This document shows positions 10,543 to 23,519 of a DNA stretch of 64,000 nucleotides, piece by piece. The position numbers and the translations under genes were made by a program. Under the pieces are notes generated by a model. It was not told the DNA's origin. It saw only the letters and a program-made list of their open reading frames with translations, and did no database searches. Location of the stretch: positions 1,368,795 through 1,432,794 of the forward strand of contig NW_003101669.1 in assembly GCF_000003855.2 (NCBI RefSeq). The letters are read 5' to 3'. The stretch comes from Blastomyces gilchristii SLH14081 (lineage: Eukaryota > Ascomycota > Eurotiomycetes > Onygenales > Ajellomycetaceae). The stretch's first letter is position 1, and each line of letters begins with the position of its first letter.

Positions 10543-13305
10543 CAGCCTTTCCCACTGGCTCCCACTCCCAGCCACCCTGATTTTCGTCCATCCATCCAGA
10601 GCCCATTCTTATTACTCTTCCCATCCATCCATCCAGCAGCGGAACCTGGATTTGCATGATGTTGCCAAGGGTCGGTCGGATCTCCGCTTCTCACCGGCCA
10701 TCTGGCCCATCCAGCCAGCGCTTGGCAGCTTGTTCGAGTTTGTTGTCTTTTTTTTTTATTTTTTTTTATATATAATATATATATATATAGATAGATGTTC
10801 TCACGCCTTCCCTGCACACAGGGCTCATCAAGCCCGGATGTTCTTCTCTGCCCCATTTTCTTATTAAGGAGTTGACTACGGAATATATTCAATATTAATA
10901 TTCACTCTTGCAATCAATCAATCTCCTTCTTGTCTCAGAGTATCTACCGTCAAAGAGGCCACATTCCATCTTGTTTCCCTGGGTCGCCAAAAGTTGGTTG
11001 GTTGCCTGGTTGGTTTGCGAATCCAAGCATCCTTTCATCCGTGTTGTTTGAATGTTTCCCAACCAATATCATACTGCGTATACTGCGTATGTAAAATCCA
11101 ACCTCATATCGCTGGCTGGCTACCCTACCCTACCCTACCTACCCTAGAAGCTTTTCTTAGCGCTGATTGCTTTTTTTTTTTTTTTTTTTTTTGTTTTTCT
11201 CTTCTCCGTCCAAAAAAGTGCCATGCGATGATGGCTTTTGGGATGTTGACCTGGCCACAAACCTTTGATTGGCGTTCGAAAGAGCAACCCCCCAGCCTGC
11301 TATTGGGTTGTACATGTACATACATACAAGAGTGCTGGTCCCTTGTGGCGTGAACAGCTCCTCCTCGGGCGACGGACGTTGGGGAATAATAATAATATAA
11401 TAACAATAAAGTGCAGCCTATTGTCGCTGCTCTGTTTTTGAACTTTCCTTAAACTACCCAACAAGGCTATTTATTGGCCGCGAGGCTCTCCACCTTGACT
11501 GGGGGGAGGGGAGGGGAGGGGAGAGAGGAGAGGGGCGGCCAATTGTTATGGCTCTCCGTCGTTTTTTTTTTTTTTTTTTAAACGCTTGATTCCGAGTTAA
11601 TTAATGAATGGGGAAATAAAACCCGGAATTGACTCGGGCATCCCTTGTCCTGTGGATAGATGCAGCAGCAAAGCTGTTGTTGTTTTCCCCTCTTGACAAC
11701 AGTTGAAGAGATGCGCAGCAAGCATATTTTGCCATCCCGAAAAATATATATATATATAAATACAAAGAAGCCCAACATGGGGCTTCAGCGACCCCCAGCC
11801 TAAGGTCCCTCTACTCACCGCGTATGACGAGAGTTGGTTTAAGGGTTCTGCTGAAACCCGATGCATATCGGGCCTCGGAAGTATTTGTTAACATTTTTTT
11901 TTTCTACATCTAGATGTTTGTTGACATGGACTGCTAAATATGTAACTCTGGGGGTTAGTTTCGATGAAGCAGATCTAAAAATTACCAAAAAAGGAAGAAA
12001 GGAAAACAGCATGGTTTCGTTCCCTCTAGATTTGTTCGAGAACAATCAGCCTTTTTTGAGGAAAGTCTTTTTTCTTTTTTTTCTTTTTTTTTTTTTTCTT
12101 TTTTTTTTTTTTTTCCTACTGATGGGCGCTTGGTAAATCAATATCTGCTTTACACTCCAGGGCCCATATATATCCAACCGCCCAAACGAAGCGCCCAGCC
12201 CTATCCATCGCAGAGTAGAGAGGGACATGAACTCGAATCCGAAAATCCGAAAATCCGACGAAGCTAATGCAGCACGGAAAATAACAGTGCTCAAAGGAAA
12301 GAAACGGGCTCCGTCCCTCCTCTCTACTACCTTGCTAACGTTCTGCAAGTCGGGCTCCCGGGGGCCTGCGACACACGCCGGGGGGGTGGTAAGGTGGAGG
12401 GGGAGGGGGAGGGGGAGGAAGTGCACTTCTAGACCTACCTTAGGTACCTACCTATCTCCTCCGGCGAACTGAAATGTGGCAGGCAGGGTTAGAGAGGTGA
12501 GTAAAACGCCCATTTCTCCCCGAAAAGCTGAAAAGACATTATACCTATCCCCTCTTCCTCTCCGCGCGTCGTCGTCGTTCATGTACTACATAACCATACC
12601 TACCCGACCGGCAACATTTCTTCGTTTTTGTTTTTTCTTCTTCCGAACATTATTACGAGGGAGGCAAGAGAGGAAGAGGGAAAGGGGAAGATAACCCACG
12701 TTTTTTTGTTTATACAAAGCCTCGGGAGGAGATAAAACGGGCAACGAAGGTCAGTGAAGAAGAGTGGAAAGGGATTGGAGAATATGTCCATGTTTTCCGG
12801 GAAATTTTGTTGTAATTTTTCACTGGACTATGTAATATATTATATATATATTATATATATATATATATATATAATATCCGATAGTGCTAAGCTGCTACAT
12901 TCCTCACTGCTGCAACAATCTATCCCTCTCTTTTCCGAAATTAATCCTCTTCTGCTTTTTGATTGATTGATTGATTGCTTGATTGGCCTCTTAATCTCCC
13001 TCTTTGCCATCCTATTTAAAAAAACAAACATAAAAGAATATCCTTGTCCATTCCCGTATCCCGTCCGTCGACGGTGATTTTTTTTTTTCTTTCGTCACAC
13101 ACGGAAGTGCAGTAATATCTTCTTCCCAAGGCGGGGGGAGCTGGAGACCGTGTGACAAACCGCGGCTTGCTTGAGATACATATATACAATAATGCAATAA
13201 TCTCTTCCAGGCATGGCATTGGTTTATTTTCTTTACTCGGTGCTTTTTTTTCATTGTTTCATCCATTACATTAATAATTATTTAATATTGCGCACACACA
13301 CTTTG

Positions 13306-13336
<31 letters not shown>

Positions 13337-13970
13337 CCCACCCCGGGACCGGAACCAAGCAAGCCAGGCCATGCCATGATACAAGCGGGAACGGGAAGAA
13401 GGAAAGGAAGAGGAAGGGAAAGGGAAATGATAGGACAGGAAATGGTATTTCCCCCGCAAATCGTTATCGTCCAAAGTCGGGGATGGGATGAATGTACATA
13501 CATACATAGCATTTATAGGTAGGTTATGTAAATGCAGGATAGACACATACATACATACATACATACATATCCTTCACCGCTCTTGAGCCACGAGATGAAT
13601 AGTTCAGATGATGGACGTTTGAAAAACGATGAAATTTGCCCCTTCTACTTACCTCCTTTCTTTTTCTGTTTTCAACATCCTTGTACGATTTGTCCTAGCG
13701 CCCTGCCTGCCCTTCTAACAGAAAAAAGGAAGAAGAAGAAGAAGAATGTATATGCCGCAGAACGCTGACGGGAATATTTTATAATAATAATTCAAAAGCA
13801 AAAGGAAGGGCGGAATGCAATAAGAAGGCCAATGACGTTGCGACAAGCAAAACATCAGATGTATCTAGAGGATATTTTAAATAAGGGTTATTAAATAACT
13901 TATGGGTGGGTAGGTTGCTAGCATTATGAAAGGATAGAACGAAGAAGTAATCTCTCTATATATCTCTCTA
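10543..13970. other. Intergenic, homopolymer- and microsatellite-rich
   Basis: Holds poly(T) runs near 11172, 11563, 12070-12114 and 13304-13331, (TA)n at 12834-12872 and ACAT repeats near 13548-13568. ORFs here are made of simple-sequence Lys, Phe or Tyr/Ile runs. No gene is supported in 3.4 kb. Confidence 0.6.
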
Positions 13971-13975
13971 TATAT

Positions 13976-14500
13976 TATAGAAAAACCAACTTTTCCGAGT
14001 AAAATGCCCTGTAACGTGACCTCACATGATATCACATGCATCCCATCAAATCCATTTGATGGGATTGAACAGTCAGCTCTGTAGCCTATACAGCTCTGAT
14101 ATTAATCTTCATTCTTTTCTTTACAGATGTTCTCTACTGTATTTACATTCTTTATACTCTTCTCTACATTCATTAATATACTCTATTTATTATAGAAAAA
14201 TCAACTTTTTGATGTAAAAAACACTGTAATGTGACATCATGTATATTCTATCAAAAATATTTGAATGCTCTGACTTATACAGCTCAGATCAATCTTTAAA
14301 TCTTCATTCTTTTTTTTATTCTGCTTCTTTCATACATTCTCTACAGTACTTACATTTCTTACTCTTCTCTATGTTCATTTTGTCAAATGCTCTGTAACAT
14401 GATCTCATGTGATGTCATACACACTTCTTTGAATTCAGATAAGATTGAAGAGCTGACTCTGCAGTCTGCTCTGATTAATCTGATAATGATGATGAAGGTG
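13976..14500. repeat. Degenerate direct repeats of about 190-215 bp
   Basis: Three successive copies are visible. Copy 1 starts TATAGAAAAACCAACTTTT at about 13976, copy 2 starts TATAGAAAAATCAACTTTT at about 14191, and a partial third starts near 14378. Shared blocks are CTGTAACGTGACCTCA / CTGTAATGTGACATCA / CTGTAACATGATCTCA and the CTTCATTCTTTT...ACTCTTCTCTA segment. Many differences are C/T or G/A, as expected after RIP. The array ends near the assembly gap at 14584. Confidence 0.7.
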
Positions 14501-14583
14501 ATATAGAGTGAAAGAGAGTGGTTAGGGTGATAGGGGTGGTCGGGGTGGTAAGAGGGAGGTAGAGGGGTAGGAGTAGAGGGTGA

Positions 14584-14857
14584 NNNNNNNNNNNNNNNNN
14601 NNNNNNNNNNNNNNNNNNNNNNNNNNNNNNNNNNNNNNNNNNNNNNNNNNNNNNNNNNNNNNNNNNNNNNNNNNNNNNNNNNNNNNNNNNNNNNNNNNNN
14701 NNNNNNNNNNNNNNNNNNNNNNNNNNNNNNNNNNNNNNNNNNNNNNNNNNNNNNNNNNNNNNNNNNNNNNNNNNNNNNNNNNNNNNNNNNNNNNNNNNNN
14801 NNNNNNNNNNNNNNNNNNNNNNNNNNNNNNNNNNNNNNNNNNNNNNNNNNNNNNNNN
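14584..14857. other. Assembly gap (274 N)
   Basis: Run of N. It follows the degenerate repeat array, which probably caused the gap. Confidence 1.
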
Positions 14858-15609
14858 TCCACGGGGGGCTGCGCAAGCAGCAAAGCGAGCGTAAGCGAGC
14901 GTTTGATGCTTGTAAATTATTATTATTATTATCATCAAAAGCACTGTCGTAAATGTCATTCATTCATATTCATAAAATTCCATGCAAAAAGGGGGGGTGA
15001 TTAAAAAGGGAGGGGGGGGGGGGGTATGAAACGACAAGGAAACATCAGCGTAGTTTAAATAAAAAATAAAAAATAAAAAAGCGAACGAAGCCAGATTACA
15101 CATAACAAACAACACACTCATGCCATAAAGAGTTAAAGAGTAAAAGGCATACACATAAAAATGGCAGCGAAGATATCTAGGACAAGCAAAGCGAAAGCGA
15201 AACGCGAAAGCGAAGCATGCAAAAACCCAATGATAAATAAAGCAAAGAACCAACCCAGACTTGTGTCCTTCTACCAATCGACGCCTGGTCCTCCCAATGC
15301 AGAATGAATAAAGGCCATGTCATGTCATCACACGAGAAGAAGTAAATCGCACGCAAGGAAATCCCAGCCAGCGTATCTGACAAGAGTGGATGGAACCGGA
15401 AAACTAAATCACCAAATCACCAAAAAAAAAAAAAAAAAAAAAAAAAAACCAAAGGACAGCTCCCTCTTATTCCTCTATTCTATACCCATATTACCACAAA
15501 CCCCACAGCGGCGCTCCAGCTCGCAAACTCCCAACTCCTAACGCCCAACTCCCAACTCCCAACACCAGAACGAGTCCCAAAGTCCCAAAAACACCCAACA
15601 ACGAACCCA
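14858..15609. other. Intergenic, 3' side of the VOC-fusion gene
   Basis: Contains ATT repeats near 14917, a G-rich run near 15010 and poly(A) at 15421-15448. No ORF is supported. Confidence 0.5.
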
Positions 15610-17449
15610 TCACCTCCGACTACTCCGCCCACTCTGCCTCGACACATTCGTCGACACCTGACTTACACTATCGCTCGGCCGCACGGGTTCATCAAACTTG
15701 CTCGACCGTGTCGATCGTCGCGACGTCGACGCGCGACTTGCCGCCACAGGCGTCACGTGCGAATCGACATCGACGCCCTCGAGGAATATCGTGCTGGCGC
15801 CCGCGACGGAGTCTGGCAGCGGCATGTGGCGGGAGGAGTTTGCGTAGCTGGCGTGGGAATGCTTGCTGCTTGAGTGGTGGCTGCGGGTGGGGGAGGTGGA
15901 AGAGTGCTTGGATGGAGAGCTGCTGCCACGGCTGCTGGGGTGGTCTTTGCTGCTGCGGCGGCTGGAGGAGGTGGAGATTGTGGTTACTGATCCTGAGGGG
16001 AGGGGGATGTTGCGGGCGGAGTGGGTGTGGGAGTAGACGGAGGCGGTTGGGGTGGAGGATTTGGAGCTCGTGTGGATATCCTTGATAGTGATGATGGAGC
16101 GGGTGGAGCGGGACGAGTGCGAGTGGTGCGAGGACGGGCGGGAGTGTGCTGAGTGACTTGAGTGATGGGTTTTTGAAGAGGCTTTTAGCGTCGAGGAGGT
16201 GTAGTTGCTGGCGTTGTCGTCGTCGTAGTGGTGGGGTCGTTCTTTGAAGCTGCTGATGAAGGTACTTGGTTGTTTGCGCGCGTAGGAGTAGGAGCATTCG
16301 GAGCCTTCTTCTTCGAAGGGGACGGCTTCTATGGCACGGATCGGGATGTCCATGTCCTGCATGCCACTGTATACGCTTGCGCTGGATGCGCGGCGACCTG
16401 CGTTGTTGTATTCATACCCATCACCGCCCCGGACACTCTGGGTTTGACCCCAAATCCTAGAGCAGTTCTCGAGGCCTTCCATGATGGTACTTGCGCGTGG
16501 GTTTTTAGACAGCATAGTCCGTGCGTAGTCGGCGTACTCGTTATCGACGCCGCCGAAGGTCATACTTCGGGCAGGTGGTGCTTCTATGGCCCTGTACAAT
16601 GTTGGCTCTGGTGCTGGTGCAAAAGCAGGGGCAGGTTGCTCAACATACTGATGCTGTTGTGTTGGTGAGGGTTCTGATGAGTCGGCTTTGAAAATGGAAT
16701 ACGCAATTGCTGCTCCCGCAGCGGCTCCTAGAAGAGTTCCAACAACAGCTTTAGCGCCATTTGTGGAATCCCTTGGCTGAGGCACAGGCTGTTGTTGAAG
16801 TTGAATCGAAGCTGGTGCTCTGCTCTGTGGCGAGGCGCTTGCGGCAGCGGGTTTTGAAACAGCTGTCTTAGCTTTGCTAACGTAGGTTCCGATCTCTGAT
16901 TTAGCACGGACAACACTTTCCGTCTTGGTGGACGAAGCCCTAGAAACAACGGAGCCATTCTTAATGATCGTCAATGCCCTGTCAGCAGACGCCTTATCTG
17001 ATCCAGAGCTTCTGGGGCGATGAACAGCTTCAATGCTATTACCGTCAAAATCGATAACGGCAGCGCTGTAATAATTCTGTTCTGCATCACGTAGAGTCGG
17101 CTCTCCATGGATCTTTGCGCCTGCTTTCAGGGCAGCAATGAAGAACTGGCTAACAGCATCACGAGATGGGGCTGGAAAGGCTACATGCGCAGCACCAGCA
17201 GGGACTCTGTTGGAATATAAATTTTTAGTGATAACGTCCAACGGGGAAAAACATGTATTCAAACATTCCCTACCCTGGTCTCTCCTCTGCGATCCAAAAG
17301 TCTGCAGGCTCTCCAGGCACGGAGCCAAAACCAACATTGTTATCGTGGCGGCCGATAAAGCGGTATCCAAGAGGTTGCAGGCAGGAGAGAAAGAAGGAAG
17401 TTGATGTTGGCAAATGTGACACGGTCAATGTGAGATGTGAGACAGGCAT
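15610..17449 (-). CDS. VOC (glyoxalase-like) domain protein with long Ser/His-rich tail
   Basis: Two exons: 17449-17274 and 17206-15610, intron 17273-17207 (donor GTAGGG, acceptor CCAACAG), 590 residues. The first exon reads MPVSHLTLTVSHLPTSTSFF, CLQPLGYRF and FGSVPGEPADFWIAEE, and joins in frame to GVPAGAAHVAF...AALKAGAKIHGEPTLRD...YYSAAVIDFDGNSIEAVH, a complete βαβββ VOC domain (about residues 1-125) like fungal glyoxalase/bleomycin-resistance proteins. It is followed by an Ala/Ser/Lys linker, a Gly/Ala hydrophobic segment (AVVGTLLGAAAGAAIAYSIF) that could span a membrane, and about 350 low-complexity residues rich in Ser, His and Arg ending SRQSGRSSRR. VOC domains bind a divalent metal and small oxygenated substrates. 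What the tail does is unknown. Reading from a later in-frame start would lose half of the VOC fold, so I prefer the spliced start. Confidence 0.85.
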
Positions 17450-18663
17450 GTTGGCTGCTGGATGTATTCAAACTGACGGAAGGGGGAATTAAGTAATAAC
17501 AAAAACAAAAACGAAACAGATACCAGATAGATACTATAAAGTTATATAGATTCACGAGATCTGGTGGGTAATATAGTAAGAAGTGGGGGAGAAATAGTTT
17601 CCGAATATAGCTCCGGTTCGGAAGAGCAGGAGGGGCAGCAAAGATTATATATATATATATACTCTGACCACGAGAGGAATGTTGCCCGAGATGAAGAAGA
17701 AGCAGCGGTTAGTTAGTTAGTTATGGGAGGAGGCATGAAATAATACAACAAGACAAAAAAGAGGATCTGACAGAAAATGGCAGCAGACAATAAAGTATTT
17801 ATCCCGCTGTCTCCAGACAGAACCAGAACAAAAACGATCAGAGTTATTGGAGCCAGTCTATCTCGTCGGCTTTGTTCCCCTGCATTGGCAGACAAAAAGT
17901 GACGAAGCCAAAAATTCACGGAGTAGACCCGATTTAGAACAGCAGCTCGCCTGGGTCCACGGGGCATCGCATCAGTAGGGCCAGAAGAGAGACAAAAAAG
18001 AGGGCTGTCGGGCCTTCTGCCTCATCATATCACATCGTCAGCACCACTACGTACCAGCAAGCGCCGGGACTGGTTGCTGCCAGCAGCAGGGTAGGGTCCA
18101 GCGTCAGCATCGTTCAATACTCTGCTTCCAAAGAAGAAGCAACCAAGCAAAAGAAGGAAAAACAAAAAAAAGAGAGAGAATCCTAAAATATTAGCCAGCT
18201 CCGTTAGACTGACTGTCTTGCATGAAAGGGGTTTCAATGCTTCAAGGAAACCAGCGAAGTCGCGAGTGAATCAGAGGGACTTTACTTTGGCGTGGTGTCC
18301 TCGGCCCCATAGTTAAACGGGACACATTCATTATTCGCCAGAGCTTGCCGCAGCCTGACCGGTAAGTTGTAACTAATAATAAGGTTAACTTCCAGGGCTG
18401 GTTGGAGGGGAGGCGGAAAGGAATCCACGCCACGGGGAAACGGCGGCCAGGCAGGCGTCGTGATGGGGCTGTTAGCGGGTGAAAGAATGGTAGTTAGTGG
18501 TTAAAATGAAGCAGTTAACTAATCATCATGATCAATAATAAATAATGGTTGGTTGTTGAGACCCCTCTGCACGTCATGCCAAACGGCACTGTTTCACATA
18601 GCATAGGTGATTGAGGGCAGAGGGGAAAACACATATCACTTCCATTCATCCATATCATACTAA

Positions 18664-18697
<34 letters not shown>

Positions 18698-19460
18698 GTT
18701 TGCTGCAGTTACGTTAGTTTGGTGCTGCCATAAGTTTTGGATTATTCAAACAACACGGGCAACTTTTCGCCTTTCACTAAGCCAATTCCCCCAAGGTAAC
18801 TAGTTAACTATGTATAGCATAGTTAGTATCATCAGTTTATCAATGAGACTCGCATCACTCCAAATATCGCCACGGGATATTCAAGAAGAAATGACGATGA
18901 TGCCGCAGACCGCCCGTAGGAGGAGCAGAAAGAAGGATAGGGGATGGATGGCTGGGCAGACGGAAGAGAAATGCAATGCAGTATACGGAGTAGTAACTAT
19001 GGAATGAATAATAATAATAATGAATGAGGCGAGGCGAGGTGGGACTGAGAGGTGGGACGGAGGGGCCCAAAGCAGTCAGTCAAGTTCAGCCTTCTTTTAC
19101 CATTATTATTATTAATGTTCCTTCGTGCACAGCAAGTAGTTTGAATTGAAAGCTGGCGTGGTCGCAAACCATGCCTATCAATGAAAGGCTCGCTGTGTCT
19201 CATTCGCTAGATCATCATCAGTTGGGAGGAGGAGGGGAGGAGGGAGAGGGGGGGCAGCAGTGCAGCAAGCAAGTAACTCCGGGTAAGGAATTAAGGAAGG
19301 GGATTGAAAAACATGACATGACACCTGGCAGTAACACTAAAACTAGTTCTTTCTGTCTGCCTCTGCTGGTTCCCTGGCGGGTGGAGAATAATGAGAGAAT
19401 GAGAGCATCAGAAGAAAACAAAAAAAACAAATCACCGTCCAGAACTGCAGGGAGATTAAC
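17450..19460. other. Intergenic, no gene seen
   Basis: Includes the 5' side of the VOC-fusion gene, a (TA)n run near 17645, a (GA)n run at about 18666-18696, TACGGAGTA at 18984-18992 and ATA repeats near 19007 and 19100. No coding signal. Confidence 0.6.
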
Positions 19461-19462
19461 TA

Positions 19463-19544
19463 ACCGTGCCATGCTTACTCACTCTCTGTAGTGAGTGCAC
19501 CACAGCATACAGAAAACCACACTGTAAAGAAAATATTTTCAATA
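19463..19544 (+). repeat. Left terminal inverted repeat of the pogo-like element
   Basis: Matches the reverse complement of 21356-21437 almost base for base over the outer 43 bp and again over the inner ACCACACTGTAAAGAAAATA block. Confidence 0.9.
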
Positions 19545-19586
19545 TCTTCATTCTTCATCTTCAAATAATCATTATTAATTATAATC

Positions 19587-21330
19587 ATGTCTAAATCTTC
19601 TAATTACACTGAGAAGCAGTTATAAAGAGCTGTTAATATATATAAAAGTAATTCAAAATTAAAAATCATGTCTCTGTTATAAGAATTCAAAGTCTTATAT
19701 ATTATCTTATATAAGAGAATCAACAGAAAGAAATCAAGAACTATAAGAATTTCACTGAATTGAGTATTGAATGACAGTCAGAAAGAGATAATTAAGATAT
19801 GAATTCATCAGTTGAACATTAATTTTTATTCATTTATTATCAAGTATATTGAAGCTGCTATGAACTGTATATTGAGACAGTATTATACAGATTCAGAGAC
19901 TGCATCTCTCACAGTAAGTAAGATATAAATATATTAATTCATCAAACATCTGTCAGATTATAAATAAGTTAAGTAAAAACTCATGAATTTAAAATAAGTG
20001 TTTTATAAGAATATAAGCTTTATTATCAACTGATTTAATTAATATAAAACTGTCTTTAATTAATATTAATTTTTTCACTGTAATATCTATAACTTTGATG
20101 AGATTAAATTTTAAGAAGAAGAAGAATATAGATAGTAAGTTATAATTATCTTTAAAGATATAAATTCTGTTATATAGTTATCATACTTCTGTGAATTAAT
20201 AACAGTAATAAAGTGTGTTAGTATAGATAATATAGTATTAAATTCATTAATTATAATGAAATCAAAGATTTATCTAGAGAATTAATATATATACTTTAAC
20301 TTATCTGATAACTATATTATTATCATATCTGAGTCTAGCTTTATAAATGATGAGATTGAATTTGAATAAATTAAGCAGTTTAATAAGATGATAAAAAAGT
20401 ATTAAATAAACAGTTACTAACTGCTATTAATAAATAATTATAATTCTTATCTTATAGAAGAATTCATTTAATACTATAATCTTTATAAGATTATTCTATT
20501 CAGATTCTTATCTTATATAAGTTATATTCTATAATCTCTTGATAATGTATCTTTTCAGTAGTATAAACATTATTATATAAAGACAGTTAATGAGACTGTC
20601 TACTATAGATATAAGTAGTATAATAATAGATAATTTCTTACTAATCTGAAGAGTATTCAACTATAAGTATTTAAATCTGATACTGTGAGAGCTGGCTTTA
20701 CTAACTGTGAAATATATTCAGTTAATTACAATATAATTCTCAATTAATTAAGATCTCTTATCATTGATAATGCTCTGAATCTCAATATATATAATAATGA
20801 TAATAATATATATAATTACTTTATTCTGTTATCTGCAGATTAACTGTTAACTATCTTCTTATAATTAATCTCTTCAGAGACAGTTGTAAAACTATATTAT
20901 TAAATTAATACAGCAGTTAAGATCTTAGAAGATGTGAAGAATACTCTTATATCTGATTTAATAAGACAGTTGAATAAGATCTTTAAGAGTAGCATGATTC
21001 AGACAGAATTAAATATACACTGTGAGAATGAACTTACAGATTATTATTAAATAAATAGATATTAAGTTATCAAATTCTCTCACAGACAGATATAAGTAAG
21101 TGAAGTTCTCACTATTAAGAATGTCAATTATAAGATTATAACTCATAGAGTAGATGAGATGAAAAAGATGTTTAATAAGACTCTTTAATTAATTGAAATC
21201 AAATCTATAAAATCTACAGTCACTCAATCATAATAAGATAATTTTATAGAATTTCAATTTACAGTGAATTCTACACCTTCTAATGAGTATATAGATAATC
21301 TTTATATTATAGATAGATGTGATAATGATT
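19587..21330 (+). pseudogene. Transposase relic (CENP-B/HTH plus DDE type)
   Basis: From ATG 19587 the frame begins MSKSSNYTEKQL and then TAA. Further on it keeps recognisable pieces of the pogo/Fot1 transposase: RINRKKSRT, YNFDE (20088-20102, the second acidic catalytic motif) and, near 20540, SLDNVSFQQYKHYY corresponding to the usual QPLDV...FxxxKxxY region. There are dozens of TAA stops, and CAA/CGA/TGG codons appear replaced by TAA/TGA, so no functional enzyme is encoded. The pattern is that of repeat-induced point mutation. Confidence 0.8.
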
Positions 21331-21355
21331 ATTAATTAATTTTTAAAGATTACTA

Positions 21356-21437
21356 TATTCAAAATATTTTCTTTACAGTGTGGTTTTTCATACACTGTGG
21401 TGCACTCACTACAGAGAGTGAGTAAGCATGGCACGGT
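21356..21437 (-). repeat. Right terminal inverted repeat of the pogo-like element
   Basis: Inverted counterpart of 19463-19544, followed by the TA target duplication. Confidence 0.9.
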
Positions 21438-21439
21438 TA

Positions 21440-22128
21440 CTTAGTACTGTGTAGGGAGAGTTGGAGGGAAGTCTGGTGGTTTGGTCGTGCCAACTTGCCG
21501 TTTTGGGCCTAACTGGTAGTTTAAATACGCAATACGATATCATACAACCGTGAGCCCTCCTCTCCTCCTCCCTCCCCGTAACTACCTGCCTAGGTACCTA
21601 GGTACCTACCTGCCTAGATACATGTAATAATGTACAGTTCCTCCGCCGAAACCTACCCAGGCAAATGTTCTGTTGACTATTGACTATTAATTATTTAGCT
21701 CTGTATGTAGCTAAATTGTTAACAACCGGATAGAAACCCCAGGGGGCTGGGAAGGTTGTGTTATGTTGGGCAGCCAAGGATTCGGCCAGCGCATCATCGC
21801 ATGGGCAGAACATAGTAACTATAAGTAGTTACTCTGTGTATATAGTTAACATGGCAATCCAATCCATCCAATGATAGTTACTCTCCGCCGTGACGGTACA
21901 TTACATTACATTACATAACCACCCCAGCCAGCCAGCCCAGCAGCCTCACTTTTTCCGCGCCGAAATCTGTCCATCTAGTTACTTTCTACTTCTCTCTCAC
22001 TCACTGACTGACTTGACTGCCCAATCTCCATACTTGGGTGCCCATGCAGCCAGCTACGTCCTGACTGACTAACCAACTGAACTGACCTGCACTACATCCT
22101 CGCTACCAAATGTACCAAACCGAACCGA

Positions 22129-22161
<33 letters not shown>

Positions 22162-23484
22162 TCATCACCAGCGTCCCCGGCATCATCAACGTATACATGG
22201 TAGGGGATATTCATTCATTTGCTCCTCATTGACCGCGTTATTCGGAGCTTAAGAAGACCAGGATAAGTTCCAATCCACGTCCTTATCCAGCAGTTCCATG
22301 CTAGAGTCTTAAACAATAATAGGATACTTTCTTAACCCTGAGACTACTAACAAGGAAGAAGAGGGAAGAGTTGGCAAAAAAAGAAATGCATTTGTCCAAC
22401 ATAGATATATATATATCAAGTCCGATTCTAGTTAGTAAGCCCATCAGCGTCATCCATCCATTCATCCATCGTTCCCATGCCATGCCATGCCATGCCATGT
22501 TGAGGGTATATATATATAGTATATAGACATGTATCACCAATCCAAACCAAACCAAATGCCAGCAGCAAATCCCGGCCAGTGGAGGCAAGTTGAAGTGCCA
22601 AATTTCCACATCTCGAAAAAAAGAAAAAGAAGGGGAAGGGAGACAGGAAGAAAGTAATACAAGATATATCGACAGGGGCAAATATAAGGGTTACAAATAT
22701 AAGACAATTGAAAGCTTTTTCTCTTTTTTTTTTCCTGAGATATAGAAGTGCGGAAAGAAGCCCCCGGTCAGGTGTAGGGATATATCCAGGGGCGCTTTTC
22801 TTTTCCTCTCTCTCTTTTCCCTATATCAGCCGTGTTTGGTTGTGTACTTGTTTTCGTTTGCGAAAGTTAGAAAACCGGGCCACCCCGGGTGAGCTTGGTA
22901 AGAAATGAAATAGGCGGATGTGAGCAGGTGAGCCCCGGACGAAAAAATGGTTTTATACCCACAGGGAAAAATGAACAGGAAAAGATTCAAAAGAAAATGC
23001 AAAACAACTGAGAAAATGAAAAAGAGATAAAAAAGAAACCCAAAAACTCCTCCCGCGCGCGTTGAGGCTGTTGAACCGCCCCTGTTTTGTTGTAAAAACA
23101 GAACGATATCCAAGCATAGGCTCTCAATGCATATGCAAAAAAAAGAAAGAGAAAATTGTATGGTGAATATATTAACTAGACAAAATGGAAAAAATGGAAA
23201 AGGGAAATGAAAATGAGAATGGCTTCTGGTTGCGACATGCTTTTGACGTATCCGTTCGCGAGCACAAAATGCTTGTTGTGAATATGATGTGATGCGATGC
23301 GATGTGATGTGATGTGACTGAGGAGAAGACTAAGAAAAGGAAGAAGAGGAAGGGCAAAGTTTTTTTTATTTTTTGTTTCCTTTGGGCAGTCTCCGCGAGG
23401 ACAAGCGTGGATGTTGTGATCGTGGCTGGCCTCTCGTTTCGACTGGTTTCATTTTTTGTTGCTTTTCTTCCCTTTCTTATTTCC

Positions 23485-23519
<35 letters not shown>

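Larger units (their letters stand above)
19463..21437 (+). mobile_element. Pogo/Fot1-type DNA transposon, degenerate
   Basis: The 1,975-bp element starts ACCGTGCCATGCTTACTCAC and its right end is the inverted copy. The terminal inverted repeats are about 82 bp (19463-19544 and 21356-21437) and differ by only a few transitions near their middle. Both ends abut TA (19461-19462 and 21438-21439), the Tc1/mariner-pogo target duplication. The interior is very AT-rich. The size and TA duplication suit the Fot1/pogo group. Confidence 0.9.

Noticed and set aside
11118..11153. CCCTA repeats considered as telomeric
   Set aside because: Only a few irregular CTACC/CCCTA units; not TTAGGG/CCCTAA arrays.
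14383..14963. ORFs spanning the N gap
   Set aside because: Their length comes from undefined bases, not from real codons.
15692..16297. 201-codon minus-strand ORF rich in Leu, Pro, His
   Set aside because: Alternative frame of the Ser/His-rich tail of the VOC-fusion gene.
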